Positions 16,916 through 25,695 of a DNA stretch of 39,647 nt are shown in pieces. Position numbers and translations under genes: made by a program. The notes beneath the pieces are model-generated. The model saw nothing but the letters and a program-made list of their open reading frames with translations. It was not told the DNA's origin and did no database searches. How positions within the stretch are numbered: position 1 is the stretch's first letter; each line of letters opens with the position of its first letter. Source of the stretch: Robiginitomaculum sp. (GTDB lineage: Bacteria > Pseudomonadota > Alphaproteobacteria > Caulobacterales > Maricaulaceae). The stretch lies in the NCBI GenBank assembly GCA_026982415.1, contig JALSHE010000113.1:1-39647 (forward strand). Direction: 5' to 3'.

Positions 16916-17743
16916 TCATTTCATTTTTGGCAAATCTTTAAAATTACCTAGCCTTTTTTGAGCGCGGGCATGCATGGCTTCCATCATCTCTGTGGGGTTG
17001 AGGAAGCTGGCATTCCATGTGGCGATTTGCTCTAGGGCGTCTTTGGTGTTGTGGTCACGGCCATAGGTGATGGTCTTCTTGCAGCCCATGACGGCGAGGG
17101 GGGATTTGGCTGCGATTGTTGCGGCTATTTCCATAACGCCAGTTAGCATTTCGTCTTGGTCTTTGTAGACGGCATTGACCAAGCCGTAGGATTTGGCCTC
17201 ATCAGCGTGCATTTTGCGTCCGGTATAGGCCAGTTCTCGTGCAATGCCTTCGGGCAAATGATTTAAGATGCGCGGGAACGTGCCAACGTCCGCCGTCATG
17301 CCTACGTCGATTTCCGTTATGGTGAAAAACGCATCCTGTGTGCAATAGCGCATATCCGCCGCCGTGATCATATCAACACCTGCGCCGTAACAGCCGCCTT
17401 GCACGGCGACCAGAACCGGGATGCGGCACTGCTCAAAACTGGTGAATGTGTCTTGGAGATATTTGACCTTGGACAGAAATGCCGCGCCGTAAGTTGGATG
17501 GTTTTTGTCATTTCCGTCAATCACCCCGCCTGCCAGCATGGAAATATCTATGCCCGCGCAAAATATCGGCCCGGTGGAGGAAATAACAATGACGCGGGCT
17601 TTGGCATTCGCGTCAATGTCGCCCACGGCCTTTGGCAGTTCCGCCCAGAAATCCGCCGCTAAAGCATTGCGTTTGTCCGGGCGGTTCAGGACGATATGGG
17701 CGATTTGGTTTTCTATGGCGAGGTCGAAACTTTGGTAACTCAT
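16916..17743 (-). CDS. Enoyl-CoA hydratase/isomerase family, dienoyl-CoA isomerase-like
   Basis: This 275-residue crotonase-fold protein has the CoA-binding and oxyanion segments (NRPDKRNAL, FCAGIDISML, VQGGCYGAGVDM). Three acidic residues characteristic of delta3,5-delta2,4-dienoyl-CoA isomerase (ECH1) are present: Asp in GAGVDMITAADMRYCTQDAFF, Glu in ITEIDVG, and Asp in TADVGTFPRI. ARKM/AGRKM-type helix text (YTGRKMHADEAKSYGLV) also matches that subfamily. It would shift double bonds during beta-oxidation of unsaturated fatty acids. A GAGGATATT ribosome binding site precedes it. It is the third gene of a tight operon with an SDR and a DUF2855 protein. Confidence 0.88.
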   Translation of the reverse strand: MSYQSFDLAIENQIAHIVLNRPDKRNALAADFWAELPKAVGDIDANAKARVIVISSTGPIFCAGIDISMLAGGVIDGNDKNHPTYGAAFLSKVKYLQDTFTSFEQCRIPVLVAVQGGCYGAGVDMITAADMRYCTQDAFFTITEIDVGMTADVGTFPRILNHLPEGIARELAYTGRKMHADEAKSYGLVNAVYKDQDEMLTGVMEIAATIAAKSPLAVMGCKKTITYGRDHNTKDALEQIATWNASFLNPTEMMEAMHARAQKRLGNFKDLPKMK

Positions 17744-17751
17744 AATATCCT

Positions 17752-18840
17752 CTATAATGAAAATAGACAGCCTTGGGATGGGTCGGCTTTGCCGTCCAGA
17801 AAATCATGATAGCATTTCAGCAGCGCCGTGTCGCCTTGTTGTTTGGAGATGGTGAGCCACCCTTGGGCGCTGTCGCAAAATGGCAGCCAACTTGCGGCCA
17901 GGTTTTTGGCAAAGCCAGCCCCGCCCCATTCTTCAACCCGCTTTTTGGCTTGGTCGGGTGCAAAAAACATAATTGGCGGGGCACCTTTTTTGGCTTTTGG
18001 CGGCGGTGCGCCTTGCCAATGAGACTTGCCGACCATGCAATTATAGACAAGATTATCACCAAAATGGTCATAGAGCTTGCCGTTTACTTCGCCGTTACCC
18101 GCCATGTCGATGATTGCGGTTTTCTTATTGGCGTCTAGCTTGGTGATATTGTCGTAGTTCTCTACGATGTCGTAAAACCCGGTGCTGGATGTAAATTCCA
18201 TATTGCCTCCAGAGGTCAGGCCAATAACTTTAATGACATTTCTGTTCTTAAGACAAAACGCCGTCCCGAGCGCGGTTTTTGATGATGCGCTTAGCAGGAT
18301 AATTTGTTCCGCGCCGAAAAAACCTTCGTCCTCGAAAAAATCATCAATTAAAAATGAAGTGGTGAACAGTGGGCGTAAAACTGGCTGTAAGTCATCAAGC
18401 TTAGGTGCGAAAGACGGGTCGTTCCCTGTCAAAGTATAGCTATTATAAATCGGATGCAAGGGCACGCGGTGGTCTGCACCATCTTGGAAACCGAGCGGCG
18501 AAAGCTTGACGGGCTTGATGTCCATGCTTTTGGCGATGGGGAAGAAGCCGTATATTTTTGTGCCGACGTCTATGCCTGTACACTTGCTTGCGGTCACAGT
18601 CCCGTAACCCCAAACCGGCATGCGCCCCAAACCCGGCTCATCTAAACCGTAAGCTTCTGGGTCAAAAAATTTCCAATAGCCAATCATATCACCCGTCACC
18701 ATATAGGTGATATTGTTGGCGGTTAGGGCGAACGAACCTATGTCGACGCGTATATGTTTGTCGGCAAGGTCTGCGCTCGGCACATCTACCATTTTGGTGT
18801 CGCGAAAGTTTTTGCGGCTTACGAGGAGTGTCTGGTTCAT
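17752..18840 (-). CDS. DUF2855 family protein (MDR-like oxidoreductase fold)
   Basis: The 362-residue protein matches the DUF2855 family: DIGSFALTANNITYMVTGD, GYWKFFDPE, MPVWGYGTVTAS and SASSKTALGTAF. The layout resembles a zinc-free quinone-oxidoreductase-type (MDR) enzyme with an N-terminal GroES-like part and a central Rossmann segment. The glycine motif is unusual, reading SASSKTALG. Function is not established for the family. Its genomic partners, an SDR and a crotonase, suggest metabolism of a CoA or ketone intermediate. The ATG lies two bases after the SDR stop, with AAAGG in the end of that gene as ribosome binding site. Confidence 0.85.
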   Translation of the reverse strand: MNQTLLVSRKNFRDTKMVDVPSADLADKHIRVDIGSFALTANNITYMVTGDMIGYWKFFDPEAYGLDEPGLGRMPVWGYGTVTASKCTGIDVGTKIYGFFPIAKSMDIKPVKLSPLGFQDGADHRVPLHPIYNSYTLTGNDPSFAPKLDDLQPVLRPLFTTSFLIDDFFEDEGFFGAEQIILLSASSKTALGTAFCLKNRNVIKVIGLTSGGNMEFTSSTGFYDIVENYDNITKLDANKKTAIIDMAGNGEVNGKLYDHFGDNLVYNCMVGKSHWQGAPPPKAKKGAPPIMFFAPDQAKKRVEEWGGAGFAKNLAASWLPFCDSAQGWLTISKQQGDTALLKCYHDFLDGKADPSQGCLFSL

Positions 18841-18842
18841 AT

Positions 18843-19721
18843 CTAATAGCCTTTCATGACTTTGGTCGGTAGGCGGTCAAACACGTCGTCGGGGACAAAG
18901 AAATCGCCCGCTAGCGGGCCGTCATAACCGGGGGCGTATTTTGCGAAATCGGTCACGCCCTCCGCGCGCAGTAATTCTTCGTCGATGATAAAGTTACCGG
19001 TAAATTCTGCCGGGTCTTTGCACATCATGATATGGGCGGTATCCGAGAGAATATCAGGTGTGCGGCTCATCCGTGCCATCTGGTCGCCGCCGAGCACATT
19101 ACGCACTGCGGCTGTATCAATAGCGGTCAGCGGCCACAGGGAATTGACCCCGATTTTGTGCGGCTTAAATTCTTCAGCCATGCCGAGCGTACACATGGAC
19201 ATACCGTATTTAGCCATGGTGTAAGCCGTGTGGTTTTTGAACCATTTTGCCGACATATCCAAGGGTGGAGATAAGTTGATAATGTGGGCATGTTTGGAAA
19301 TCTTCAAATAGGGAAGGCAGAGCTTGGACATCAGGAAAGTGCCGCGCGCATTGACGCTGTTCATTAAATCATAGCGCTTCATGCTGGTGGCCTCGGTTCC
19401 TGTCAGGGAAATGGCGCTGGCATTATTGACGCAAATATCTATGCCGCCGAACGTATCCACGGTTTTGTCAATAGCCGCTTGCACCAAGTCTTCACTGCGC
19501 ACATCACAAATTAAGGGCAAGGCTTTGCCGCCCGCCGCTTCGATTTCCTCCGCCGCCGTGTAAATTGTGCCCGGTAATTTCGCGTGTGGTTCTGCCGTTT
19601 TAGCAGCAATCGCCACATTAGCTCCGTCACGCGCTGCCCGTAGCGCTATAGCTAAACCAATACCGCGCGAGCCGCCCGACATGAATATAGTTTTACCTTT
19701 AAGATTTTTTATATCTGCCAT
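18843..19721 (-). CDS. Short-chain dehydrogenase/reductase, HSDL2-like
   Basis: The 292-residue SDR has the cofactor motif MSGGSRGIGLA near residue 14, NNAS after CV near 100, and the catalytic Tyr-x-x-x-Lys in YTMAKYGMS. The long insert after the cofactor site (AAKTAEPHAKLPGTIYTAAEEIEAAGG) and the INLSPPLDMSAKWF segment are typical of the hydroxysteroid dehydrogenase-like 2 branch, which acts on fatty or steroid-like substrates. An AAGGAT ribosome binding site supports the start. It heads a three-gene operon and is divergent from a PadR regulator that probably controls it. Confidence 0.9.
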   Translation of the reverse strand: MADIKNLKGKTIFMSGGSRGIGLAIALRAARDGANVAIAAKTAEPHAKLPGTIYTAAEEIEAAGGKALPLICDVRSEDLVQAAIDKTVDTFGGIDICVNNASAISLTGTEATSMKRYDLMNSVNARGTFLMSKLCLPYLKISKHAHIINLSPPLDMSAKWFKNHTAYTMAKYGMSMCTLGMAEEFKPHKIGVNSLWPLTAIDTAAVRNVLGGDQMARMSRTPDILSDTAHIMMCKDPAEFTGNFIIDEELLRAEGVTDFAKYAPGYDGPLAGDFFVPDDVFDRLPTKVMKGY

Positions 19722-19764
19722 TTGCCTATCCTTATTATTGTGCTTATGGTGAGACTATAACCAC

Positions 19765-19782
19765 TATGCACATAATTGCATA
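19765..19782. promoter_or_regulatory. Palindromic operator between SDR operon and padR-type gene
   Basis: TATGCA-CATAAT-TGCATA is a perfect 6-base inverted repeat with a 6-base spacer. It sits in the 80-base gap between the divergent SDR and PadR genes, 20 bases before the regulator's ATG. PadR proteins usually bind AT-rich palindromes of this size and repress the adjacent operon and themselves. The binding is inferred. Confidence 0.65.
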
Positions 19783-19801
19783 TAGATTTTTTGGGGAAAT
19801 A

Positions 19802-20341
19802 ATGGCTCTTGCTGAAGCGATACTTGTCTGCCTGACCGACCGCCCTATGAGTGGTTACGACTTGGCCAAGACCTTTGATGCCAGTATCGGGTTTTTCTGG
19901 CGGGCGTCCCACCAGCAAGTGTATAGGGAGCTTGCCCGTCTGCGCGACAAAGGACTGGTCGAGAGTCGTGAGATTGAACAAAGCGGTCGCCCCAACCGTA
20001 TCATCCATACGATTACGGGTGCGGGCGAAGATATCGTCCACTTATGGTCGCTGAAACCGTGCCGTATGCCGTCGGTCAAGGACGAGCTGTTGGTCAAATT
20101 ATACGCGCTGGATAATGTCGATATTCCGGTGCTGCACGAACAATTGGATATTCGCCTAGACCAGCACCGCGCCAAGCTTGCGGCCTATCACCGGATTAAG
20201 GAAAAATTTTACGACGGTCAAAACCTGACCCGCGCCCAAAAGGGTAAGCTCATCGCGCTGACAATGGGGATTAGCAACGAAAGCCAAATGGTCAAAACAC
20301 TTGGTAAGGCCATAACTATGCTGGGAGAGATTGATGAGTGA
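19802..20341 (+). CDS. PadR family transcriptional regulator
   Basis: The protein is about 179 residues with an N-terminal winged helix (ILVCLTDRPMSGYDLAKTFD, QVYRELARLRDKGLVESREIEQSGRPNRIIHTIT) and a C-terminal helical Vir-type dimerisation region (LHEQLDIRLDQHRAKLAAYHRIKEKF). The start at 19802 (MALAEAIL) has GGGGA upstream and matches family starts; the frame is open 12 codons earlier, inside the palindrome. PadR repressors respond to phenolic or other small ligands, so this one likely senses a substrate of the divergent SDR/DUF2855/crotonase operon. Its last 8 bases overlap the next gene. Confidence 0.9.
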   Translation: MALAEAILVCLTDRPMSGYDLAKTFDASIGFFWRASHQQVYRELARLRDKGLVESREIEQSGRPNRIIHTITGAGEDIVHLWSLKPCRMPSVKDELLVKLYALDNVDIPVLHEQLDIRLDQHRAKLAAYHRIKEKFYDGQNLTRAQKGKLIALTMGISNESQMVKTLGKAITMLGEIDE

Positions 20342-21722
20342 TACAAAAAAGAACCCAATGATTAAGTGGTTTATTATCCATGTGGTCGTCATTACGGTCT
20401 TGGCGGCAGGGCTATACATGCTCACCAAATTGCCAAAAGGGGACGCGTCACCTAAAAACACGGTTGTTTATTTGGTGCGCCACGCCGAGAAAGTAACAGG
20501 TGAGACCGCAGAGCGTGACCCGGCATTGACCGAAGCGGGGACAGCTCGCGCAGAGCTTTTGGCGGGTTTGCTCGTGGACGCCAACATCACTGAAATTTAT
20601 TCCAGCGATACTATCCGCACCCGCGACACGGCGGCTCCAACGGCAGAAATGACGGGCGTAAAAATAAACATCTATGACCCGAGAAATTTGCAAGAACTGG
20701 CAGAGATTATTAAAGCGGCTAAAGGGCATTATCTGGTCGTTGGTCATTCCAACACTATTCCGGAAACCGTCAATGCTCTGGGTGGTGTCGGCGGCTCCCC
20801 TATATTCGAAAAGTCGGAATATGACAGATTATATGTGGTGACGATGGGGCGAGACGGCACCGTACAGACCAAATTACGGCGCTACGGGACGCGGTATATG
20901 ACCGAAATAGACGAGCTTAAGGCGCAGAAAGTAACAGTGTCAGATGAAGGGGCTAAAAAACCAATTAACCCTGATGATCTAGCTGTGTCCACTGGAAGGA
21001 TAAGCGCGGATGATAAAAAACAAGCCAAAAAGCAAGAAGGCGAAAACCGCGACGCAAGACCGATAAAGCGCGTCCCGCCAATTATGCCAGAAATTGCGAT
21101 CCAAAGCGGCTATTGTTTTATGCGCTTTGACGTGGATACACACGGGCGGACGTTCAATGTGGACGCATATAAATGCTCGGACGATATGTTTGCCAATCCG
21201 GCTGCTGATTCTGTACGGGAGTGGGTTTACGATCCGAAACTGGAAAACGGCGAGGCGGTAATTCGCAAAGGCATAACCAGCAAGGTGACATTTAAACTCA
21301 GCGATGAGGCGGGTGATTTGATTGAGGAACCCAAGCCTGTCGACCAAAATATCAACGATATTTTACCCGAAGGCCAAAAAGCAAAACTCGCCACAAAAAT
21401 ACCAAAACAGGTTCAGAGAATTGCCAAACTCCCGACTTCCAATTATTGTTGTATACGGTATGATGTTTCGCAAACGGGTCTGGTTTTTAACGAAGACATA
21501 GCGACCTGTTCTGACTTTGAATTGGTTGGTGAGGCCACTAAATTTATCCGGTATATGAAATTTACACCCGCCAACTATAACGGCGAGAAAATTTCCAGCA
21601 GCGGCTACACTATGTTGATCAAGTATTATAATTCTAGAAGGTTTAATGAAAATGCGCCAAAGCAAATGTTGCCTGCCATTGGTTCTAATGCTGAAAAAGC
21701 CAAAATTTGTCAATTCGAATAA
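20334..21722 (+). CDS. Membrane-anchored histidine phosphatase with two TonB-C-like domains
   Basis: The protein is 462 residues. A membrane anchor spans about residues 11-31. Residues 44-183 form a histidine-phosphatase (SixA/phosphoglycerate-mutase) domain with the catalytic motif LVRHAEK (His50), SSDTIRTRDTA, and the second histidine in GHSNTIP (His138). A lysine/glutamate-rich linker leads to two TonB C-terminal-like domains: about 248-322 (PPIMPEIAIQSGYCFMRFDV, WVYDPKLENGEAVIRKGI) and about 357-432 (YCCIRYDVSQTGLVFNEDIA, MKFTPANYNGEKIS). The catalytic and TonB-like parts would be periplasmic. This combination is not one I know. The start overlaps the PadR gene by 8 bases, so the two are coupled. 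Confidence 0.82.
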   Translation: MSDTKKNPMIKWFIIHVVVITVLAAGLYMLTKLPKGDASPKNTVVYLVRHAEKVTGETAERDPALTEAGTARAELLAGLLVDANITEIYSSDTIRTRDTAAPTAEMTGVKINIYDPRNLQELAEIIKAAKGHYLVVGHSNTIPETVNALGGVGGSPIFEKSEYDRLYVVTMGRDGTVQTKLRRYGTRYMTEIDELKAQKVTVSDEGAKKPINPDDLAVSTGRISADDKKQAKKQEGENRDARPIKRVPPIMPEIAIQSGYCFMRFDVDTHGRTFNVDAYKCSDDMFANPAADSVREWVYDPKLENGEAVIRKGITSKVTFKLSDEAGDLIEEPKPVDQNINDILPEGQKAKLATKIPKQVQRIAKLPTSNYCCIRYDVSQTGLVFNEDIATCSDFELVGEATKFIRYMKFTPANYNGEKISSSGYTMLIKYYNSRRFNENAPKQMLPAIGSNAEKAKICQFE

Positions 21723-21771
21723 AGCCCAATTACCGCTTTCACAAAGCCCGTAAAGGCCTATTGATATATTT

Positions 21772-24700
21772 ATGAATACCGAAGCAAAAAATGGCTGGAA
21801 ATTTTGGATTGATCGGGGTGGTACATTTACCGATATTGTTGCCTGTGATCCGGACGGGGTTTTGCGTACAAAAAAATTACTGTCGGAAAACCCGGAGAGT
21901 TATGCCGACGCGGCGCTTGAGGGCATAGGGCGGTTTTTGGGCGTCCCGTCCGGTGCGACCTTACCAAGCGAGAAAATAGCCAGCGTCAAAATGGGCACTA
22001 CCGTAGCCACCAATGCTCTGCTGGAGCGTAAGGGCGCGCGCACGGCTTTGGCGATTACGGCGGGACTAGCGGGTGCGCTGGAGATAGGCTATCAGGCAAG
22101 ATCTGATATTTTTGCCATGCAAGTAATAAAGCCTGCCCCGCTCTATGAGGGCGTGGTGGAAATAAACGAGCGGCTGGATGCGGATGGCGGCGTTCTCACG
22201 GCACCGGATAGGGCGAAAGTTCGAGATGATTTACAAACCTTTTATGATGAGGGCTACCGCGCTTTGGCCGTGGTGTTTTTACATGCTTATCGCAATCCCG
22301 CCCACGAAAAAATGGTGGCGGAGTTGGCGCGCGAAATTGGCTTTACCCAAGTCTCGACCAGCCATGAAGCCAGCCCGCTGATAAAGATGATTTCGCGCGG
22401 GCGCACGGCGGTGGTTGATGCTTATTTATCGCCAATTTTGCGGGGCTATATTGACAGGATCGCAGAAGCACTCGGGGGTACTAACGAACTTTTGTTCATG
22501 CAATCGTCCGGCGGGCTGGCGGACGCGGCCCATTTTCATGGTCGTAATGCGGTTCTGTCCGGGCCTGCGGGCGGGGTGGTCGGCGCGGTGCGCACGGCGA
22601 AAGCGGCAGGGTTTGACAAAATTATCGGTTTTGACATGGGCGGCACATCTACGGATGTTTGCCATTATGCGGGCAGTTATGAACGCGCCTCCGAAGCCGA
22701 AGTCGCAGGTGTGCGTATGCGCGCCCCCATGTTGGAAATCCACACGGTGGCGGCGGGCGGTGGCTCGGTGCTGGATTATGACGGGGCAAGATTTTTGGTC
22801 GGGCCAAAGTCCGCAGGGGCCAATCCGGGGCCAGCCGCTTATAGGCGCAGCGGCCCGATTACCGTCACAGATATAAATGTAGTGCTGGGCAAATTAAAGC
22901 CGCAGTTTTTCCCGGCCATATTTGGCGCGGGTCAAGACGAGCGGCTCGACACCAATGCACCCCAAATTCCGTTCAAAGACATAGCTGCCGAGGCGGGCAA
23001 ATCTGTTGAGGAAACCGCCGAGGGTTTCTTGCAAATTGCCGTCGGGCATATGGCGCGCGCCATCAAGAAAATATCGGTAGAGCGTGGTTATGACCTAGAC
23101 GGGTATACGCTGACCTGCTTCGGCGGGGCGGGCGGTCAACATGCATGTTTGGTCGCAGAAGAGCTGGGCATTGAGCGGGTATTTATCCACCCGCTAGCAG
23201 GTGTATTATCGGCTTACGGCATGGGGCTGGCGGATATTTCCGTGCTTGAACAGGTCACGGTTAATTTAGATATTGACCAGATCAAAATGGTAACAAAACA
23301 CGCCCATGAAATAGCTCGCACGGGTCGCGAAAAATTAAAGGTGCAAGGTGTTGACGCCCATACCATAAAATACACCAGGCGCGCCCATATTCGCTATGAT
23401 GGTTCGGACACTTTGTTGGAAATCCCGCTGACGGAAAACCTGAAACAAGATTTTGAACAAGCCCACCGCGAGCGCTTTAGCTTTATTGATGAAACGGCAA
23501 ATATCATCGTCGAATCCATCAGTGTGGAATGTGCAGGCGGTGGGGAAAGTACGGAAAATTTATCGTTGGAGAGCGTGGCTGCACCCGCTGAAAACCCGGT
23601 AAAATTTTACGCAAAAGGTGCGTGGCACACTGCTCCGGTTTACCACCGCGCAAATTTGACCACAGGAACAACCATCAAAGGCCCGGCGGTCATATTGGAC
23701 GCAGGAGGTACAAATATAGTCGAGCCGGGCTGGGTGGCAGAAGTGACGAAAGATGGGAATTTGGTGTTATGTTTTGCGACCCCTCAACATCTTACCCCCT
23801 CACCTTGTTCCTCTCCCCATGGGAGAGGAGACGATGCTTCGATAGCAGAGGTGGAACCAGAAGCGGCGGGCAAACTTAGCCTCTCCCATGGGGAGAGGCG
23901 CGCGACAGCGGGTGAGGGGCATGGATGTGAGCGGGGACGCACAGTACATGACCCCGTCCGCTTAGAAATATTCAACAATCTGTTCATGGCAGTTGCTGAA
24001 CAAATGGGGGTGGTTTTGCAAAATACGGCGCGGTCTGTGAACATCAAAGAGCGACTGGATTTCTCCTGTGCGGTGTTTGATGCGGACGGCGGACTTGTCG
24101 CCAATGCACCGCACATGCCCGTGCATATTGGCTCTATGGATGCTAGCTTGCGGGCTTTGATATATTCTGGCCTGCCCATGCAAGATAGCGATAGTTTCGT
24201 CCACAACAACCCTTATGACGGCGGCACGCATTTGCCCGATATAAATGTCATCACCCCGATATTTGTGGGAGCCGGAACAAGACCGTCTTTCTATATTGTG
24301 TCGCGGGGGCATCATTCGGATATTGGCGGCATTGCGCCAGGCTCCATGTCACCGCTGGCGATGAATATCTATGAAGAGGGCGTGATTATTGATTGCATGT
24401 ATTTGGTGTCGGATGGAGAATTTAAGGATGCGGATATTCGCCGCGTCTTGACATCCGGCAAATATCCGGCGCGAAACCCCGAACAAAATATCGCTGATTT
24501 AAGAGCCCAAATCGCCGCCAATACCAAGGGCGGGTTGGAGCTTATGAAGCTGTGTGATCATTACGGGCAGGACACAGTCGCGGCCTATATGGGATATTGT
24601 CAAGACAATGGCGAAGCCAGTGTGCGCCGCGCTATTGCAGCTTTGCCTCATTCTCGCGGTCAATTTACCTATGAAATTGACCAGGGTAGCAAAATATGTG

Positions 24701-25479
24701 TGTATATCAAAATTGACAAAGCAGACGGCTCCGCCCTGATAGATTTCACCGGTACGGATGCGCAACGGGACGATAATTTCAACGCACCCGAAGCCGTTAC
24801 CCATGCGGCGGTGCTATATGTGTTTCGCTGTTTGGTCGGCACCGATATTCCCCTTAATGCAGGCTGCATGCGGCCACTGAATATCCGCATTCCCAAGGGC
24901 TGTTTATTATCACCAAGCCATCCGGCGGCTATTGTTGCGGGCAATGTGGAGCTTTCACAAGCCGTGACCAATGCTCTGTTCGGCGCGCTCGGCGTGCTGG
25001 GGTCTAGCCAAGGGACGATGAATAATCTCACATTTGGTAATGATGAATATCAATATTACGAAACCATTTGTTCCGGCGCACCAGCCGGGGATGGTTTCAA
25101 TGGTGCGAGTGCTATCCATACCCATATGACCAATTCACATCTCACCGACCCGGAAGTTTTAGAGACCCGTTACCCCGTGCGCCTCAACAGGTTCGAAATC
25201 ATGCGCGGTTCTGGCGGTAAGGGAAAGTGGCATTCAGGCGATGGGGTGCGCCGCGCCATAGAATTTTTAGCGCCCATGGAATGCGCTATCTTGTCCGGCA
25301 ATCGCAAGGTGCGCTGCGCTGGTGCCAATGGCGGCGGGCCAGGCCGCTTGGGGCGCAATACGGTCATCCGCGCAGATGGATTTTCGCATACCCTAAAGGG
25401 CTGCGATAATATTCAAGTGGAATCCGGCGATATATTTATGGTGGAAACCCCGACCGGTGGCGGCTATGGTAAGGGCTGA
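21772..25479 (+). CDS. Fused hydantoinase/5-oxoprolinase (HyuA-HyuB)
   Basis: The 1235-residue protein joins two families. Residues 1 to about 670 are the HyuA ATPase part ([61 protein letters not shown]). Residues from about 720 are HyuB ([64 protein letters not shown]). Such fusions hydrolyse 5-oxoproline to glutamate with ATP, in the glutathione turnover pathway, or related cyclic amides. All main motifs appear intact. The linker (about residues 675-716) is translated from a palindromic repeat element, reading as [11 protein letters not shown] then [14 protein letters not shown]. The ribosome binding site is weak. No partner genes flank it. Confidence 0.9.
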   Translation: MNTEAKNGWKFWIDRGGTFTDIVACDPDGVLRTKKLLSENPESYADAALEGIGRFLGVPSGATLPSEKIASVKMGTTVATNALLERKGARTALAITAGLAGALEIGYQARSDIFAMQVIKPAPLYEGVVEINERLDADGGVLTAPDRAKVRDDLQTFYDEGYRALAVVFLHAYRNPAHEKMVAELAREIGFTQVSTSHEASPLIKMISRGRTAVVDAYLSPILRGYIDRIAEALGGTNELLFMQSSGGLADAAHFHGRNAVLSGPAGGVVGAVRTAKAAGFDKIIGFDMGGTSTDVCHYAGSYERASEAEVAGVRMRAPMLEIHTVAAGGGSVLDYDGARFLVGPKSAGANPGPAAYRRSGPITVTDINVVLGKLKPQFFPAIFGAGQDERLDTNAPQIPFKDIAAEAGKSVEETAEGFLQIAVGHMARAIKKISVERGYDLDGYTLTCFGGAGGQHACLVAEELGIERVFIHPLAGVLSAYGMGLADISVLEQVTVNLDIDQIKMVTKHAHEIARTGREKLKVQGVDAHTIKYTRRAHIRYDGSDTLLEIPLTENLKQDFEQAHRERFSFIDETANIIVESISVECAGGGESTENLSLESVAAPAENPVKFYAKGAWHTAPVYHRANLTTGTTIKGPAVILDAGGTNIVEPGWVAEVTKDGNLVLCFATPQHLTPSPCSSPHGRGDDASIAEVEPEAAGKLSLSHGERRATAGEGHGCERGRTVHDPVRLEIFNNLFMAVAEQMGVVLQNTARSVNIKERLDFSCAVFDADGGLVANAPHMPVHIGSMDASLRALIYSGLPMQDSDSFVHNNPYDGGTHLPDINVITPIFVGAGTRPSFYIVSRGHHSDIGGIAPGSMSPLAMNIYEEGVIIDCMYLVSDGEFKDADIRRVLTSGKYPARNPEQNIADLRAQIAANTKGGLELMKLCDHYGQDTVAAYMGYCQDNGEASVRRAIAALPHSRGQFTYEIDQGSKICVYIKIDKADGSALIDFTGTDAQRDDNFNAPEAVTHAAVLYVFRCLVGTDIPLNAGCMRPLNIRIPKGCLLSPSHPAAIVAGNVELSQAVTNALFGALGVLGSSQGTMNNLTFGNDEYQYYETICSGAPAGDGFNGASAIHTHMTNSHLTDPEVLETRYPVRLNRFEIMRGSGGKGKWHSGDGVRRAIEFLAPMECAILSGNRKVRCAGANGGGPGRLGRNTVIRADGFSHTLKGCDNIQVESGDIFMVETPTGGGYGKG
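23796..23919. repeat. MITE-like palindromic element inside the HyuA-HyuB coding region
   Basis: A 124-base element is bounded by perfect 9-base inverted termini, CCCCTCACC (23796-23804) and GGTGAGGGG (23911-23919). Two 19-base near-palindromes, at 23810-23828 and 23880-23898, are exact reverse complements of each other; each is CCTCTCCC and GGGAGAGG around a three-base centre. The intervening 50 bases are not repetitive. This is the form of the dispersed CCCTCACC/CTCTCCCC palindromes of many proteobacteria. It has no stop in the host frame and is read through. Confidence 0.85.
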
Positions 25480-25695
25480 AAGCGAAGTAAATTATGGCCA
25501 AGAAAAAAATAAATTCAAAGGCGCGTTCGGTGATAATTTATCTGACCAATTAAATTGGCAGGGCGGCTCAGATCAAGCCAGTAAGCAAGATGGGGTATGG
25601 GCTTGGGTGTTGTTAGCTCACAGATTTTCACGGCGTGGGCGAGACGGTATATATGCAAATTGAACGTAATATTTTGAGTGAAAAGTATTGAAGTA

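Noticed and set aside
25480-25695. Short open frames after the HyuA-HyuB gene, including an 18-codon ATG frame starting MAKKKINSKARS and a 68-codon frame overlapping the gene end
   Set aside because: No family match, no good ribosome binding site, and the frames are broken by stops. The 216 bases are treated as non-coding.
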